This document shows positions 9,278-17,151 of a stretch of DNA of 64,000 nt, in pieces. The DNA lies in the NCBI GenBank assembly GCA_030533445.1, contig CM060071.1:2418001-2482000 (forward strand), written 5' to 3'. The stretch comes from Cyprinodon diabolis. Lineage: Eukaryota > Chordata > Actinopteri > Cyprinodontiformes > Cyprinodontidae. Numbering within the stretch: position 1 is the first letter of the stretch; each line of letters begins with the position of its first letter. The notes under the pieces are model-generated. The model was not told the origin of the DNA, did not search any database, and was given only the letters and a program-made list of their open reading frames with translations. A program made the translations under genes and the position numbers.

Positions 9278-9619
9278 ATGTCAGCCCGCATAAAAAGGAA
9301 CGCTCCCTTATTCAGAGCTCTGTATCACGCTACTCCACAGAAACGCAAAGACATTCTCGCTCACTGCTCACCCGACTTTCTTAAAGCCTTGTGTGAGATA
9401 GCTCTGAATATCTTAAAGGGTAACGTTAAAATATCTCCTTCTCAACATAAAAAATTGCAAAGGCAGAAAAAGATCATTAGGCTGCTGGCTGATAAAAGAA
9501 CAGGGTTAAAACGCAAGCAGTTGGCTCTGAAAAATCAGACGGGTGGCTTTATTCTCCCCCTGCTCAGCGTTGTAGCGCCTTTAATTGGAGAGCTAGTGGG
9601 TGGTCTTATCAGGAGATGA
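9278..9619 (+). CDS. Small basic protein with hydrophobic C-terminal helix
   Basis: A 113-residue protein whose middle is rich in Lys/Arg (KKLQRQKKIIRLLADKR, about residues 57-74) and whose C-terminus, after a Gly-Gly pair, is a hydrophobic amphipathic helix (FILPLLSVVAPLIGELV) ending in Arg-Arg. Similar small basic proteins with a Gly-Gly-Phe plus hydrophobic tail recur in Polinton/adintovirus elements and have been compared with adenovirus core or membrane-active peptides. That link is from general knowledge and not proven here. The Gly-Gly might be a cleavage site for the adenain-like protease encoded in the other arm. It starts 10 bp after the ATPase stop and ends 4 bp before the next ATG. 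Confidence 0.75.
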   Translation: MSARIKRNAPLFRALYHATPQKRKDILAHCSPDFLKALCEIALNILKGNVKISPSQHKKLQRQKKIIRLLADKRTGLKRKQLALKNQTGGFILPLLSVVAPLIGELVGGLIRR

Positions 9620-9623
9620 GAAA

Positions 9624-10448
9624 ATGTCTCTTAGGACGGCTCAAAAGATGTATCTCGTTTCACCGCATCAATTTAAACGTTTGACCCCGTCAGAGACTTC
9701 TATCAGACAGACGGTTGAAGAGGATTTGGATTCCAAAATGAGAGAAATACTGAATGAACCGGGACTGAGTTCTTATGAAAAAATTAAAAAATACGACGCT
9801 CTGCTGCAGAGGTATCTGGTTCTGATGAAGCAAGGTCAGCAGGAGGAACCCCGAGTCACACTAACACTGCAACATCAGCCCATGCCTGAAAATAATGTAG
9901 GTGAGGCAAACTCTGGTTATACACCGTCTACTGCTGGACTGGATGAAACGGCGAGTGAAGTTCTAAAAGCCCTGCCTAACAGAGATTCCAAAAACGCAAA
10001 ATACATTTTGAAAAAGTTATCCGAAAGCGGTGAGAGCTGGACACCCAAAGGCGAATTTGTCTATCGGGATCGTGTGATGGGAGGGTCTCATATACTCGAT
10101 CTGCTGAAAAATCTTTTGCTCCCGTTTAAGAGGAAGACGCAGACCCCAGATCCTGTTGGGTGGACCCCTTTCCTGACGGCCTTAAAGGAACTAAACATCC
10201 CAGTTTCCTCAGTCAGCAATCCACATGCACGTCAACAATACAGACGTTTGACAGAAACGGCTGTATTGGAGGAGGAGGAGAAGAATGGAGATAAGCCTCT
10301 CGGGAGAAGGAAAAAAAAAAAAAAGATCCTTTCACCAAAATTTCTAGGGTTAGAGTATGAGGATGAACGTAACGGACAGGACTCAAATTTAGATAAACAG
10401 AGAAGCGGAAGAGTTAAAAACCCCGAATGGCTGAAATATTCACCCTGA
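9624..10448 (+). CDS. Conserved Polinton protein, unknown function
   Basis: A 274-residue charged protein. The N-terminal 70 residues are helical (a QTVEEDLDSKMREIL segment then EKIKKYDALLQRYL), the middle is Gln/Pro-rich, and a compact second domain contains ILDLLKNLL and GWTPFLTALKELNIPVSS, followed by an Arg/Lys-rich tail with eight consecutive Lys-coding A-rich bases near 10311-10325. I recognise the overall type as a recurring ORF of vertebrate Polintons but know no assigned function. ATG 9624 is chosen because it sits 4 bp after the preceding stop. An in-frame codon at 9600 would overlap the upstream gene. It is the last gene of the rightward arm, just before the polyadenylation signals. 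Confidence 0.75.
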   Translation: MSLRTAQKMYLVSPHQFKRLTPSETSIRQTVEEDLDSKMREILNEPGLSSYEKIKKYDALLQRYLVLMKQGQQEEPRVTLTLQHQPMPENNVGEANSGYTPSTAGLDETASEVLKALPNRDSKNAKYILKKLSESGESWTPKGEFVYRDRVMGGSHILDLLKNLLLPFKRKTQTPDPVGWTPFLTALKELNIPVSSVSNPHARQQYRRLTETAVLEEEEKNGDKPLGRRKKKKKILSPKFLGLEYEDERNGQDSNLDKQRSGRVKNPEWLKYSP

Positions 10449-10458
10449 AAGTCTATGT

Positions 10459-10503
10459 AATAAAAAACTTGATAAAAGAATTTGGAATAAAGATATCTTT
10501 ATT
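10459..10503. terminator. Convergent polyadenylation signals between the two arms
   Basis: Plus-strand AATAAA occurs at 10459-10464 and again at about 10486-10491, just after the last rightward gene. The minus-strand AATAAA (plus TTTATT, 10498-10503) follows the last leftward gene. Only 93 bp separate the two stop codons, so transcripts of both arms end in the same short window. Confidence 0.7.
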
Positions 10504-10541
10504 GTTTCAAATTATTCATGCGTACAGTGTTTTTTTTTATC

Positions 10542-11084
10542 TTACAGTTTGTAGCAATCTTTAAACATTTGTAAAGAACACGTTCCATGATTAAATGAGC
10601 ACGAGGCCCTCTTTTTGATACATCGCTGATATTTCTTCACAAAATCAAATACCATAACATCATTGTTATAAACATCATTGCCGTAGGTCGCCAATATTTC
10701 ATGCACCGATAGCCCGCACGCTTTATGACACAGATAATAAACACAGTGATGACCGCACACGAGAGACAGAGTATTTTGAAGTTGACGATTATGATACAAT
10801 ATTTTTGAGGATCTGTCTTTCAGAAATGACACGATGCTTGAGGGATAGAAATCAAAATCTGGAGGGAATCCGTAAGAGTCGAAAAAGGTGGCTTGATTAT
10901 TTTCTTCCAAAGTCAGAGCTAGCCAGTGTTCTCCAGGCATATGTGAAGGATGAGTGTTCACGATGAAATAGGCGGGTCCTCTGTACGTGCGTTTGAGTAA
11001 CGGGAGGTGATCCGACGCCCAAACCCCATAAAATAAGTCCCCCAACAGGTGATGCATCAGGCTCTCTAGCTCGTGGTTATTCAT
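10542..11084 (-). CDS. Adenain-like cysteine protease (capsid maturation)
   Basis: A 180-residue protein of the adenovirus protease/Ulp1-like fold. The catalytic set is visible: His53 in GEHWLAL, Asp69 in FFDSYG, Gln103 and Cys110 in a QNTLSLVCGHHC block, with the usual seven-residue Gln-to-Cys distance. In Polintons and adenoviruses this enzyme cleaves capsid and core precursors during virion maturation. The ATG at 11084 is chosen because it lies 4 bp after the stop of the capsid gene; an earlier in-frame Met would overlap that gene by 70 bp. It is the promoter-distal gene of the leftward arm and appears intact. Confidence 0.9.
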   Translation of the reverse strand: MNNHELESLMHHLLGDLFYGVWASDHLPLLKRTYRGPAYFIVNTHPSHMPGEHWLALTLEENNQATFFDSYGFPPDFDFYPSSIVSFLKDRSSKILYHNRQLQNTLSLVCGHHCVYYLCHKACGLSVHEILATYGNDVYNNDVMVFDFVKKYQRCIKKRASCSFNHGTCSLQMFKDCYKL

Positions 11085-11088
11085 GTTT

Positions 11089-12392
11089 TTAATAAAAATC
11101 CACCAAGACCTGCCTTTTTGAATCGATTTCCAATATTGAGTCGTAACACGCGTACACAATCAGAGTGGTTGTATGAGGTAACGGGACCCTGAATCTCATT
11201 TCCAGTCTCAAATTACCATTAGATACTGGTGACAGCGCGTCAGCATCCTCGCCCGGATTGAGATTAAAGACAAACAGAGAGTAACCGTTGTTGAATTCCT
11301 CGCGAGCGATGCTCAGAGGAAGGTCTTTTAAATGACGACCTGTAGCGGTGAACATGTTATAATATTCCCTGACTGAGATACCGTTGTTGAATTGGGGTTG
11401 AAACGCCTTGGCTGGGAGCTGTCTGCCATCTTTACAGAGCGCCATATATTCGACATCCATATGCCTAAAGTTGAAAGGTGACAGATCTCTTCTTCCTGTA
11501 AAAGCTTCATGGTGAACCATTCCTAAAACGAGATATTTCGGTATGGCTCCCAAAAAGAGGTTCTCCTGAGTACATATCCTAGAATTTTCAGGGATAGAAT
11601 ATGTTTTCACATTCACGCGTGAAAGCGGGTAGAGGGCATTTCCTCTCATCAAAGCTGAGGCATGCCCGAGCCGGATGGCCGGGGATACCATAACTTTTTT
11701 CATAAAGAGAGAAGCTCCAAGAATTTTCAATCGAAAGGTTGAATCACGAGCTCCCATGAGAGAGAACGCGTCGCTGGCCCTGATTAATTTAACCCTCATA
11801 TCTACAGAATTCAAGAGCAGTCTTTCACAGAAATATCTGCGTGAAGCGGGCCCATCAGATGCAGCTCTCTGGAATTAGTTGTGAAAGAGGCTCTCTGATT
11901 CAGTCCTCTGTTCGGACCATTATTCACAACAATCGAGTCTATAGCTCCCGCTGTGTCTTTGTAAAAGAGACCTGCGCTGAATTGACTCTTTAAAGTGTCT
12001 TCCGAATAGTTTAGAAGAGTTTCAATCATTGCTCTGTACGGGTGAGTGGCGCTCGACTGTGATATTAATCTGTCTCCCAGAATAACATCGCATTGACTGA
12101 ACATCGTATTCAACGGGTAATTCAACAGTCCGACAGCCGCGTCGTCTGCCAGGTTGCTTCCATCCGCGTTCGTGATCTTCACACGGACGTGCAGTAAAGT
12201 GTCGTTCAAATCCAGGTATTTTTCTCCATCTCCGGGAATAAAAAACTCGATAGGGCCGGTGTCTGTAATCGCTGATACGGGTAATATTTCTGTGTAGACC
12301 TTATCTTCGATAGATAGTTGAGTCATGGGTGCTGAAAATAAATCCAGTTCCGCTAGGGTGCATTCTGATGATTTCTGATGTAAAAGAGCCAT
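11089..12392 (-). pseudogene. Major capsid protein (double jelly roll), frameshifted
   Basis: Two adjacent minus-strand open stretches together cover a Polinton major capsid protein. The first (12392 to 11811, 193 codons) is the N-terminal jelly roll, with the characteristic opening (ECTLAELDLFSAP) and a PIEFFIPG strand. The second (11814 to 11089) is the C-terminal half, with GNLRLEMRFRVPLP and an IEID strand near the end. The frame changes where they meet, around 11811-11840, so a single full-length hexon-like protein cannot be read. Elsewhere the sequence is well preserved, which suggests one recent small indel or an assembly error. The gene lies between the protease and a minor virion protein. 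Confidence 0.88.
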
Positions 12393-12401
12393 GATTTAAT
12401 T

Positions 12402-12407
12402 TTTATT
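12402..12407 (-). terminator. Polyadenylation signal after the minor virion protein gene
   Basis: Minus-strand AATAAA (plus TTTATT) lies 17 bp beyond the stop of the gene at 12424-12870 and just upstream of the capsid start, so leftward genes may be separate transcription units. Confidence 0.4.
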
Positions 12408-12423
12408 GAAAAATAATAATAAT

Positions 12424-12870
12424 TCAGCTAAATATATCTTTGCTCGCTGCAGACTTCCTCCCTCTGGCTTTGCTTCTCCTAACTGATTTCTTCTTTTTAC
12501 GTGACGCGAGTATTTGTGAACGCCAAACACGTTGCCCCGGAGGTCTCTTTCTAGCTCTTCTTGATAGAACCATAACTCCTGACCCCTCTTGGTTATTCAC
12601 ACCCTGATGCGAGCCTGATATTTTCGTCATAGCTTTACCTATGACATCCGAGGCGATGTTTGTGGCAGCCTTTTTCAGATGAGGTTTAACAATTGCAAAG
12701 CCGGATTTAACTAAAGGTGACACAAAACGAAATAACCTGGAAAACAGAGACCCTATCCCCCGACCGTACATAACGGGGGCACCATAAAAACCAGGTAATG
12801 CACCCCCTACTTGATTCTGGTAATAGGAGACAAAACGGTGCGGGTCATCTCTCAGATTTATCTGACTCAT
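12424..12870 (-). CDS. Minor virion/core protein, pVI-like (putative)
   Basis: A 148-residue protein with a conserved-looking N-terminus (YYQNQVGG, residues 15-22), a Gly/Arg-rich turn (YGRGIGSLFSRLFRF) leading to an amphipathic helix, a PLVKSGFAIVKPHLKKAATNI segment, and a strongly Lys/Arg-rich C-terminus. Polintons usually encode such a protein next to the capsid genes, and it has been likened to the membrane-lytic adenovirus protein VI. The assignment here rests on position and composition. ATG 12870 is chosen over an earlier Met at 12975 because the upstream extension is low complexity and crosses an A/T-rich tract. A TATA-like box lies at 12983-12992. Confidence 0.7.
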   Translation of the reverse strand: MSQINLRDDPHRFVSYYQNQVGGALPGFYGAPVMYGRGIGSLFSRLFRFVSPLVKSGFAIVKPHLKKAATNIASDVIGKAMTKISGSHQGVNNQEGSGVMVLSRRARKRPPGQRVWRSQILASRKKKKSVRRSKARGRKSAASKDIFS

Positions 12871-12982
12871 GTTTTCTCCTTTTTTTACTACTTTTTTTTT
12901 TTCTTCCCGACTTTTAGCATGAAGCAACGTGGCAGGTGTGGCCGGTTGCACAGCTATGAATGATTCCAACCGCAATCACACG

Positions 12983-12992
12983 TTTTTATATA
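12983..12992 (-). promoter_or_regulatory. TATA box of the minor virion protein gene
   Basis: On the minus strand this reads TATATAAAAA, between the end of the penton-like gene (13000) and the start at 12870. Confidence 0.5.
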
Positions 12993-12999
12993 TTCTGTT

Positions 13000-13770
13000 T
13001 CATCTGAAGGCTCGTTGTGAGGTCACAGGTCTGAAATGCAGTTTCACGATGCACTTTCCGTATGTAAATTTCACCGGGGTGTTCTGGTCAGTTTTAATTT
13101 CTACTTGTATATTTTCAATATGTTTCTTGGCAACTGGGAGATAGTAGGGATTATGAAAGGTCTGCGTGATAACATCTCCAAACACCCCCTCCACCTGAAC
13201 CGTACGCAAGAGGGGTGCGTAAGCATCCCCCACCATCTGCGGGGCAACAACGTCGCTGTAAAAATAGAGGTGGTAGAAACCGGCCTTAAAATCTATAGGA
13301 TGCGGGGCATGCCCGTGGTCAAATTTAATCCATTTTCCTGGTTCCATGCCGAACATGTAGGCTATTGGAGCGTGAAAACGTAGATGGTACTGAGCTCCGG
13401 CCTGGTAGGTGAGTAGGTTTGCGAGCCGATTAACCCTGAAATAAATGTCTGAATCTATCTTTCTCAGATGGGCTTCAATCTCTGTTATAAGCTGTTTCAA
13501 ATTATTGTAGTATCCGTTTCCAATCTTTACGCGTTGGATATTTTCCTCTTCTGCTTTCCGCCATTCAAAGTAGGCTTCTTCCGCAGGGATGTTATGCCAC
13601 GTGTGTGGATAAGAAACCTCCGTCAAAGCCACTTGCCATTGACCTTGTAAATTAATATGCTCGGCTAAATCCACGCGGAAACTCGATATGTTATTATCCT
13701 TAAACACATTGAGACTAGCGTTGGAGGGTAGCGTCAGATAAAATCCCTCATCCTCAGTTATGCGATCCAT
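13000..13770 (-). CDS. Penton-like minor capsid protein (single jelly roll)
   Basis: A 256-residue protein that matches the Polinton minor capsid protein forming the capsid vertices. Its opening (FYLTLPSNAS), the FRVDLAEHINLQGQWQVAL strand pair and the EVSYPHTWHNI motif (about residues 50-60) are the family hallmarks, and the length is normal. It lies between the integrase and the pVI-like gene on the leftward arm. Its own TATA box (13804-13811) overlaps the end of the integrase gene, so it can be transcribed alone. No break is visible. Confidence 0.9.
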   Translation of the reverse strand: MDRITEDEGFYLTLPSNASLNVFKDNNISSFRVDLAEHINLQGQWQVALTEVSYPHTWHNIPAEEAYFEWRKAEEENIQRVKIGNGYYNNLKQLITEIEAHLRKIDSDIYFRVNRLANLLTYQAGAQYHLRFHAPIAYMFGMEPGKWIKFDHGHAPHPIDFKAGFYHLYFYSDVVAPQMVGDAYAPLLRTVQVEGVFGDVITQTFHNPYYLPVAKKHIENIQVEIKTDQNTPVKFTYGKCIVKLHFRPVTSQRAFR

Positions 13771-13803
13771 GTTGCATTGTCAGCCATCGGTGAGCAGCGC
13801 TCT

Positions 13804-13811
13804 CTTTTATA
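13804..13811 (-). promoter_or_regulatory. TATA box of the penton-like gene
   Basis: TATAAAAG on the minus strand lies 34 bp upstream of the ATG at 13770 and overlaps the integrase stop codon at 13807-13809. Confidence 0.6.
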
Positions 13812-14892
13812 CATCTCGCAGGTCATCGGCTCTCACCCAGCTGTTGAATTTCTCCGGCCAATTTTTCCAACGTACTAAGACCTGTTGGACTCCCCGCACT
13901 TTGCGCTTCTTTAATATCTCACCCACTTGATACATTTTGTTTTTTGACATTTTTACTTTTTGAAGCTCCTCTGCGTAAAAAGAACCTCGAACCTGCTCTC
14001 CGTCTAAATCTTCCAGTTTGAATACCGGAGGAGATCGCTGTACCGTTTCTGTAACTTTAAAGATTTCATCCGTGAAGCTCTGTTCATATTTCTTATCAAA
14101 CACTCCACGCACCTTGGAGATTCTGACGTGGTCACCTTGCTTAAATGCTATCTTGCGTTTTGTGCATCGTTTAGAATTAGTCCCGTAAAGGTTCTGAAAC
14201 ACCTGAAAAGCATTATCGGCGGTTACCTCCATAGGTGTCATTTTAATGCTTGAATGAATGCTATTGTTGTAACTTTGGACTAGGTCTTGAAGCACATCTA
14301 GATATCGGAGAGTGTTGTTTGCGGTGAAATACCTCCACATTCGTGATTTTAAGGTTCGGTTAAACCTCTCAACCACCGAAGCTTTTATTTCACTAGCCGT
14401 GGAGAAATGTTCAATACCGTTTTTGTCCATCAGAGCTTTGAATGATTTGTTAAAAAATTCTTTACCGTCATCAGTCTGAAGTTTCTTCGGAATCTGACTC
14501 TCTTCTAAAACGGAATGAAAAGCTTTTACAACATCGGAAGCAGTTTTCCTTTTTAAAACCCTGACATAGGCTCTTTTGGAAAATACGTCGATGACGGTTA
14601 ATAAATAATTGTAGCCATCATTTTTTTCGGATAAGCTCTGCATATCACAAAGATCTGCTTGGAACTGCTTTAAAGGCCTGGTGACAAACACTCTATTTCT
14701 CGGAAATGTTATTCTTGCCGGTTTATGCAAAGAATAAGCATCCTGTTGTGATAAAAAGTCCTGCACCTTTTCAACCGGTATCCTCTTCCCCATTTCACAT
14801 TCCACAGCTTTGTGCAGCCTATTTACTCCACCAAAACTCCCTGGGTGGGCAGGCATGTAATATACACGTTTCATTAATTTCTTTTCAGCCAT
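13807..14892 (-). CDS. Retroviral-type integrase with C-terminal chromodomain
   Basis: A 361-residue rve-family integrase that inserts the linear element. The catalytic triad is D80 (FQADLCDM), D141 (LQTDDGKEF) and E175 (SVVERFNR). The C-terminal region, after an SH3-like segment (KQGDHVRISK), ends in a chromodomain (YQVGEILKKRK to WVRADDL, last ~45 residues). Chromodomains bind methylated histone tails, which would steer insertion to heterochromatin, in keeping with this copy sitting in an old retrotransposon. ATG 14892 is preferred. An earlier in-frame Met at 15018 lies upstream of the TATA-like box at 14949-14957. The gene is intact. Confidence 0.94.
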   Translation of the reverse strand: MAEKKLMKRVYYMPAHPGSFGGVNRLHKAVECEMGKRIPVEKVQDFLSQQDAYSLHKPARITFPRNRVFVTRPLKQFQADLCDMQSLSEKNDGYNYLLTVIDVFSKRAYVRVLKRKTASDVVKAFHSVLEESQIPKKLQTDDGKEFFNKSFKALMDKNGIEHFSTASEIKASVVERFNRTLKSRMWRYFTANNTLRYLDVLQDLVQSYNNSIHSSIKMTPMEVTADNAFQVFQNLYGTNSKRCTKRKIAFKQGDHVRISKVRGVFDKKYEQSFTDEIFKVTETVQRSPPVFKLEDLDGEQVRGSFYAEELQKVKMSKNKMYQVGEILKKRKVRGVQQVLVRWKNWPEKFNSWVRADDLRDV

Positions 14893-14948
14893 ACCTTCCC
14901 GCACACACGTAGTGATGCTTAATGAAAGAAAGGATGAATACGATAGGA

Positions 14949-14957
14949 TTTTATATA
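14949..14957 (-). promoter_or_regulatory. TATA box of the integrase gene
   Basis: TATATAAAA on the minus strand, 57 bp upstream of the integrase ATG at 14892. Its position supports the shorter integrase start. Confidence 0.55.
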
Positions 14958-15000
14958 TTTTTTTATTTTTTATTAACATAGTTAGAAAAGTAAAACACTG

Positions 15001-15136
15001 ACATGAAAATACATTCATTATTTCATAAGCTAATGTAGAAACTACTCATTTAATAGATAAAAGACACGAAAATACAATCATTATATCATAAGCTAATGTA
15101 GAAACTACTCATTTAATAGATAAAAGACATGAAAAA
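15001..15136. repeat. 63-bp tandem duplication upstream of the integrase
   Basis: Two full copies with a 63 bp period begin at 15001 and 15064, with a short third start at 15127. They differ at a few positions only. The repeat lies between the integrase promoter and the stop codon of the gene at 15174-16055, so it may be regulatory or a neutral slippage product. Confidence 0.8.
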
Positions 15137-15173
15137 GAAAATGACTGAAGAAAAATATGCATGCTCTTATATA

Positions 15174-16055
15174 TCAATACCCCCGCCAGTACTGCGCGGC
15201 GGCTTCAAGCTGATTTTTTATGTCGGGGCCTTGTTCATCCAGCTGATCCTGTAGATCATTGAGGGGGTCGGACACCTGGTTGACCAACGTCAATTCATAC
15301 AGATAAGCTTGTGCTACAGCACTGACCATGCTACTGTCTTGATGGATGTTGCGAGCGGCTAAAAACTGTTGAATGGCATCAATGAACCTTGCATTGTAAA
15401 TTACTTGCATTACATGAGAATAATTGCTTTCAAAGTACCTATCCTCAAGCTCGTATGCACACTGATGCTCTCTCACACTCGGACGGTTATGGGAACATCC
15501 GTAGCATGAGTCACGAATATACTTGTTGATCGCAGCGCTCAGCAGATAATGCACTACAGTTTTCACAGCTTTGATGAAGCCGAACCATGTCCAGCCGTCG
15601 TATTCATCCTGTCCGGTCTCACCCCCTCCTTGGCTCGTTGGAACCTGCAAATCAAGGGGTTGAGAAAAGTCCGGGGAGGGAGGATCTCCTTGGCCGGGGG
15701 GAAGTTGTGAGTCCTCGGATTGGGAAGGCTCCGGGGAGGGTGGAAACTGTGAATCTTCGTCCTGGATCACCGGGTTAGGTGGGAAGGGAAACTTGCCATC
15801 TTTGCAGTCCTTAGCCCGTAATACAAAATGCTCAGGGCTGAGTTTCATACCGGGGGGGCAAGACCAGTCGGATATGCGTTTCATCGCTGCGGCGTACAAA
15901 TCCTCACTCCCGCTGTCGCTTTGGGAAGAGGAATCAAGAGCCGGCTGGGGTGATGGTGAAGGAGGGTGGTACGGTCCCGGGAAGAATTTGTCGCTGTCCG
16001 GGGACCCGTGCTGCGGCGATGTTGAAGGCGATGGTGGAGCAGGAGAGCTTTCCAC
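15174..16055 (-). CDS. Unrecognised Polinton protein with Pro-rich N-terminus and Cys/His motif
   Basis: I do not recognise this 293-residue protein. Residues 1-150 are Ser/Pro/Asp-rich and probably disordered, with imperfect repeats of a DSQxPP type and a PLDLQ pentapeptide (133-137) close to the PxDLS motif bound by the co-repressor CtBP. The C-terminal half looks folded: WTWFGFIKAVKTVVHYLL forms a hydrophobic helix, followed by a possible zinc site C184-x2-C187-x9-H197-x-C199 and several helices. A TATA-like box (TATAAG, plus 16160-16165) lies about 105 bp upstream. Position at the arm's TIR end is where accessory or host-interaction genes usually sit in such elements. That role is inference. 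Confidence 0.7.
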   Translation of the reverse strand: MESSPAPPSPSTSPQHGSPDSDKFFPGPYHPPSPSPQPALDSSSQSDSGSEDLYAAAMKRISDWSCPPGMKLSPEHFVLRAKDCKDGKFPFPPNPVIQDEDSQFPPSPEPSQSEDSQLPPGQGDPPSPDFSQPLDLQVPTSQGGGETGQDEYDGWTWFGFIKAVKTVVHYLLSAAINKYIRDSCYGCSHNRPSVREHQCAYELEDRYFESNYSHVMQVIYNARFIDAIQQFLAARNIHQDSSMVSAVAQAYLYELTLVNQVSDPLNDLQDQLDEQGPDIKNQLEAAAQYWRGY

Positions 16056-16159
16056 AACGACGACGTACCGCAGCCCACGTCCTTCCTCATGGTTTCAGAT
16101 GCTGGAAGTCTGTTCAACGAAGTTGCACGGAGTACTGATCAGCCCGCTTGGTTGCTCGT

Positions 16160-16165
16160 CTTATA
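16160..16165 (-). promoter_or_regulatory. TATA-like box upstream of the 15174-16055 gene
   Basis: The minus strand reads TATAAGAC here. The same octamer occurs upstream of the next gene at about 17010-17017, so the two right-end genes share a box type that differs from the TATAAAA of the structural genes. Confidence 0.4.
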
Positions 16166-16223
16166 CTGGGTAGGGAGTGGTTAATGTTGAAGGGGCGGTA
16201 TCGGCTGTTGTGAGGGGGTGGGT

Positions 16224-16970
16224 CTACAAAGCAAGCGCTTTCTTGACTCCCAGAATGTCTTTCCAGTTGCGACACTCGCGAAACAGCGTAGAAATTCGAT
16301 CCGCTATTCCTGACATCTTATCAAGCCATGCATCAAATGGAATGGCTAACAGTGTCCTGAACATGCCGCACTCAGTATTATAATACTCAAGCATAAAAAT
16401 AATTGATTCATCTTGAGCCTTTCTGAGACTTGCGCGAAAAAACCATCGGCCGGTAACCCCCCTCTTTGACTGCCAAGTAGCTGAGAAGATCCTACTTCCT
16501 GATTCTATGTCAGTTTCGTGCAGGAGGAGTTGCTCCAGCTTGTTGCGCTTAGCATCGGGTGTATCCGTGATTCCGTCCTCTGCTCCTTGGCTAACAACAG
16601 GGCCTGCTACATTCAGGTCCTCGCGGTCTAGTCTACGGAGCATGATGAGTTTCAGAACAGCCCAGTCGTTTGATGATAAGACACCCATTGAGTGGATAGT
16701 CTGCAGCTTGTCAACTTCTTCACCCCGCTGATAGAGACACAGATCCCCAGTTTCGTACTTGAAAACATACCCCCATTTACCGCTGGCACCATAGGGTTCC
16801 AGAGACCATTCTTCTTGCAGAGCGTGGGTCGGAGGCATCTGAGCTCTGCATACAAAAAGTGTACCCTTGCGGGGGGTCTCCAGAGCACGCCAAAAATTGG
16901 TCTGATCGCTGAAGATCATGACTGGTGTCTCAGAAAGGATAGCGCGAAGCCTGTTTCTTACTGGAGCCAT
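16224..16970 (-). CDS. Unrecognised Polinton protein nearest the right TIR
   Basis: I do not recognise this 248-residue protein. It begins MAPVRNRLRAIL, is of mixed composition, and has no signal peptide or clear transmembrane segment. Notable segments are GTLFVCRAQMPP (about 36-47), a WGYVFKYETGDLCLY strand region, a Leu/Arg-rich helix (AVLKLIMLRRLDRED), and RGVTGRWFFRASLRK in the second half. It is the first gene of the leftward arm. Its start is about 180 bp from the right TIR core, with a TATA-like box at 17012-17017. An early-expressed accessory or regulatory function would fit the position, but nothing in the sequence proves it. Confidence 0.7.
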   Translation of the reverse strand: MAPVRNRLRAILSETPVMIFSDQTNFWRALETPRKGTLFVCRAQMPPTHALQEEWSLEPYGASGKWGYVFKYETGDLCLYQRGEEVDKLQTIHSMGVLSSNDWAVLKLIMLRRLDREDLNVAGPVVSQGAEDGITDTPDAKRNKLEQLLLHETDIESGSRIFSATWQSKRGVTGRWFFRASLRKAQDESIIFMLEYYNTECGMFRTLLAIPFDAWLDKMSGIADRISTLFRECRNWKDILGVKKALAL

Positions 16971-17011
16971 GTTGGAAAGGATTCAATGACTATGCAGGTT
17001 GGAGGAAGGGT

Positions 17012-17017
17012 CTTATA
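17012..17017 (-). promoter_or_regulatory. TATA-like box of the leftward arm
   Basis: TATAAG (in TATAAGAC) on the minus strand, about 42 bp upstream of the ATG at 16970, in line with a short leader. Confidence 0.45.
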
Positions 17018-17030
17018 CGTCAAGAGAAGC

Positions 17031-17110
17031 GGAAGTGGGGGATGGGCTGATGTGGGGGATGGGAAAGTGGGCGGAAGTGGGGGGATGGGCTGATGTGGGG
17101 GATGGGAAAG
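17031..17110. repeat. Subterminal G-rich direct repeat, two copies
   Basis: A G-rich unit of about 42 bp (starting GGAAGTGGGG and ending GGGATGGGAAAG) is present twice, beginning at 17031 and 17073. It lies just inside the right TIR and has no counterpart inside the left TIR. Confidence 0.8.
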
Positions 17111-17151
17111 AAAAACATTTTTTTATATTAATTTTATATTAATTTTATATC

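Noticed and set aside
11800..11845. Programmed frameshift in the capsid gene
   Set aside because: No obvious slippery site and the family encodes capsid in one frame; mutation or sequence error is simpler. Not fully excluded.
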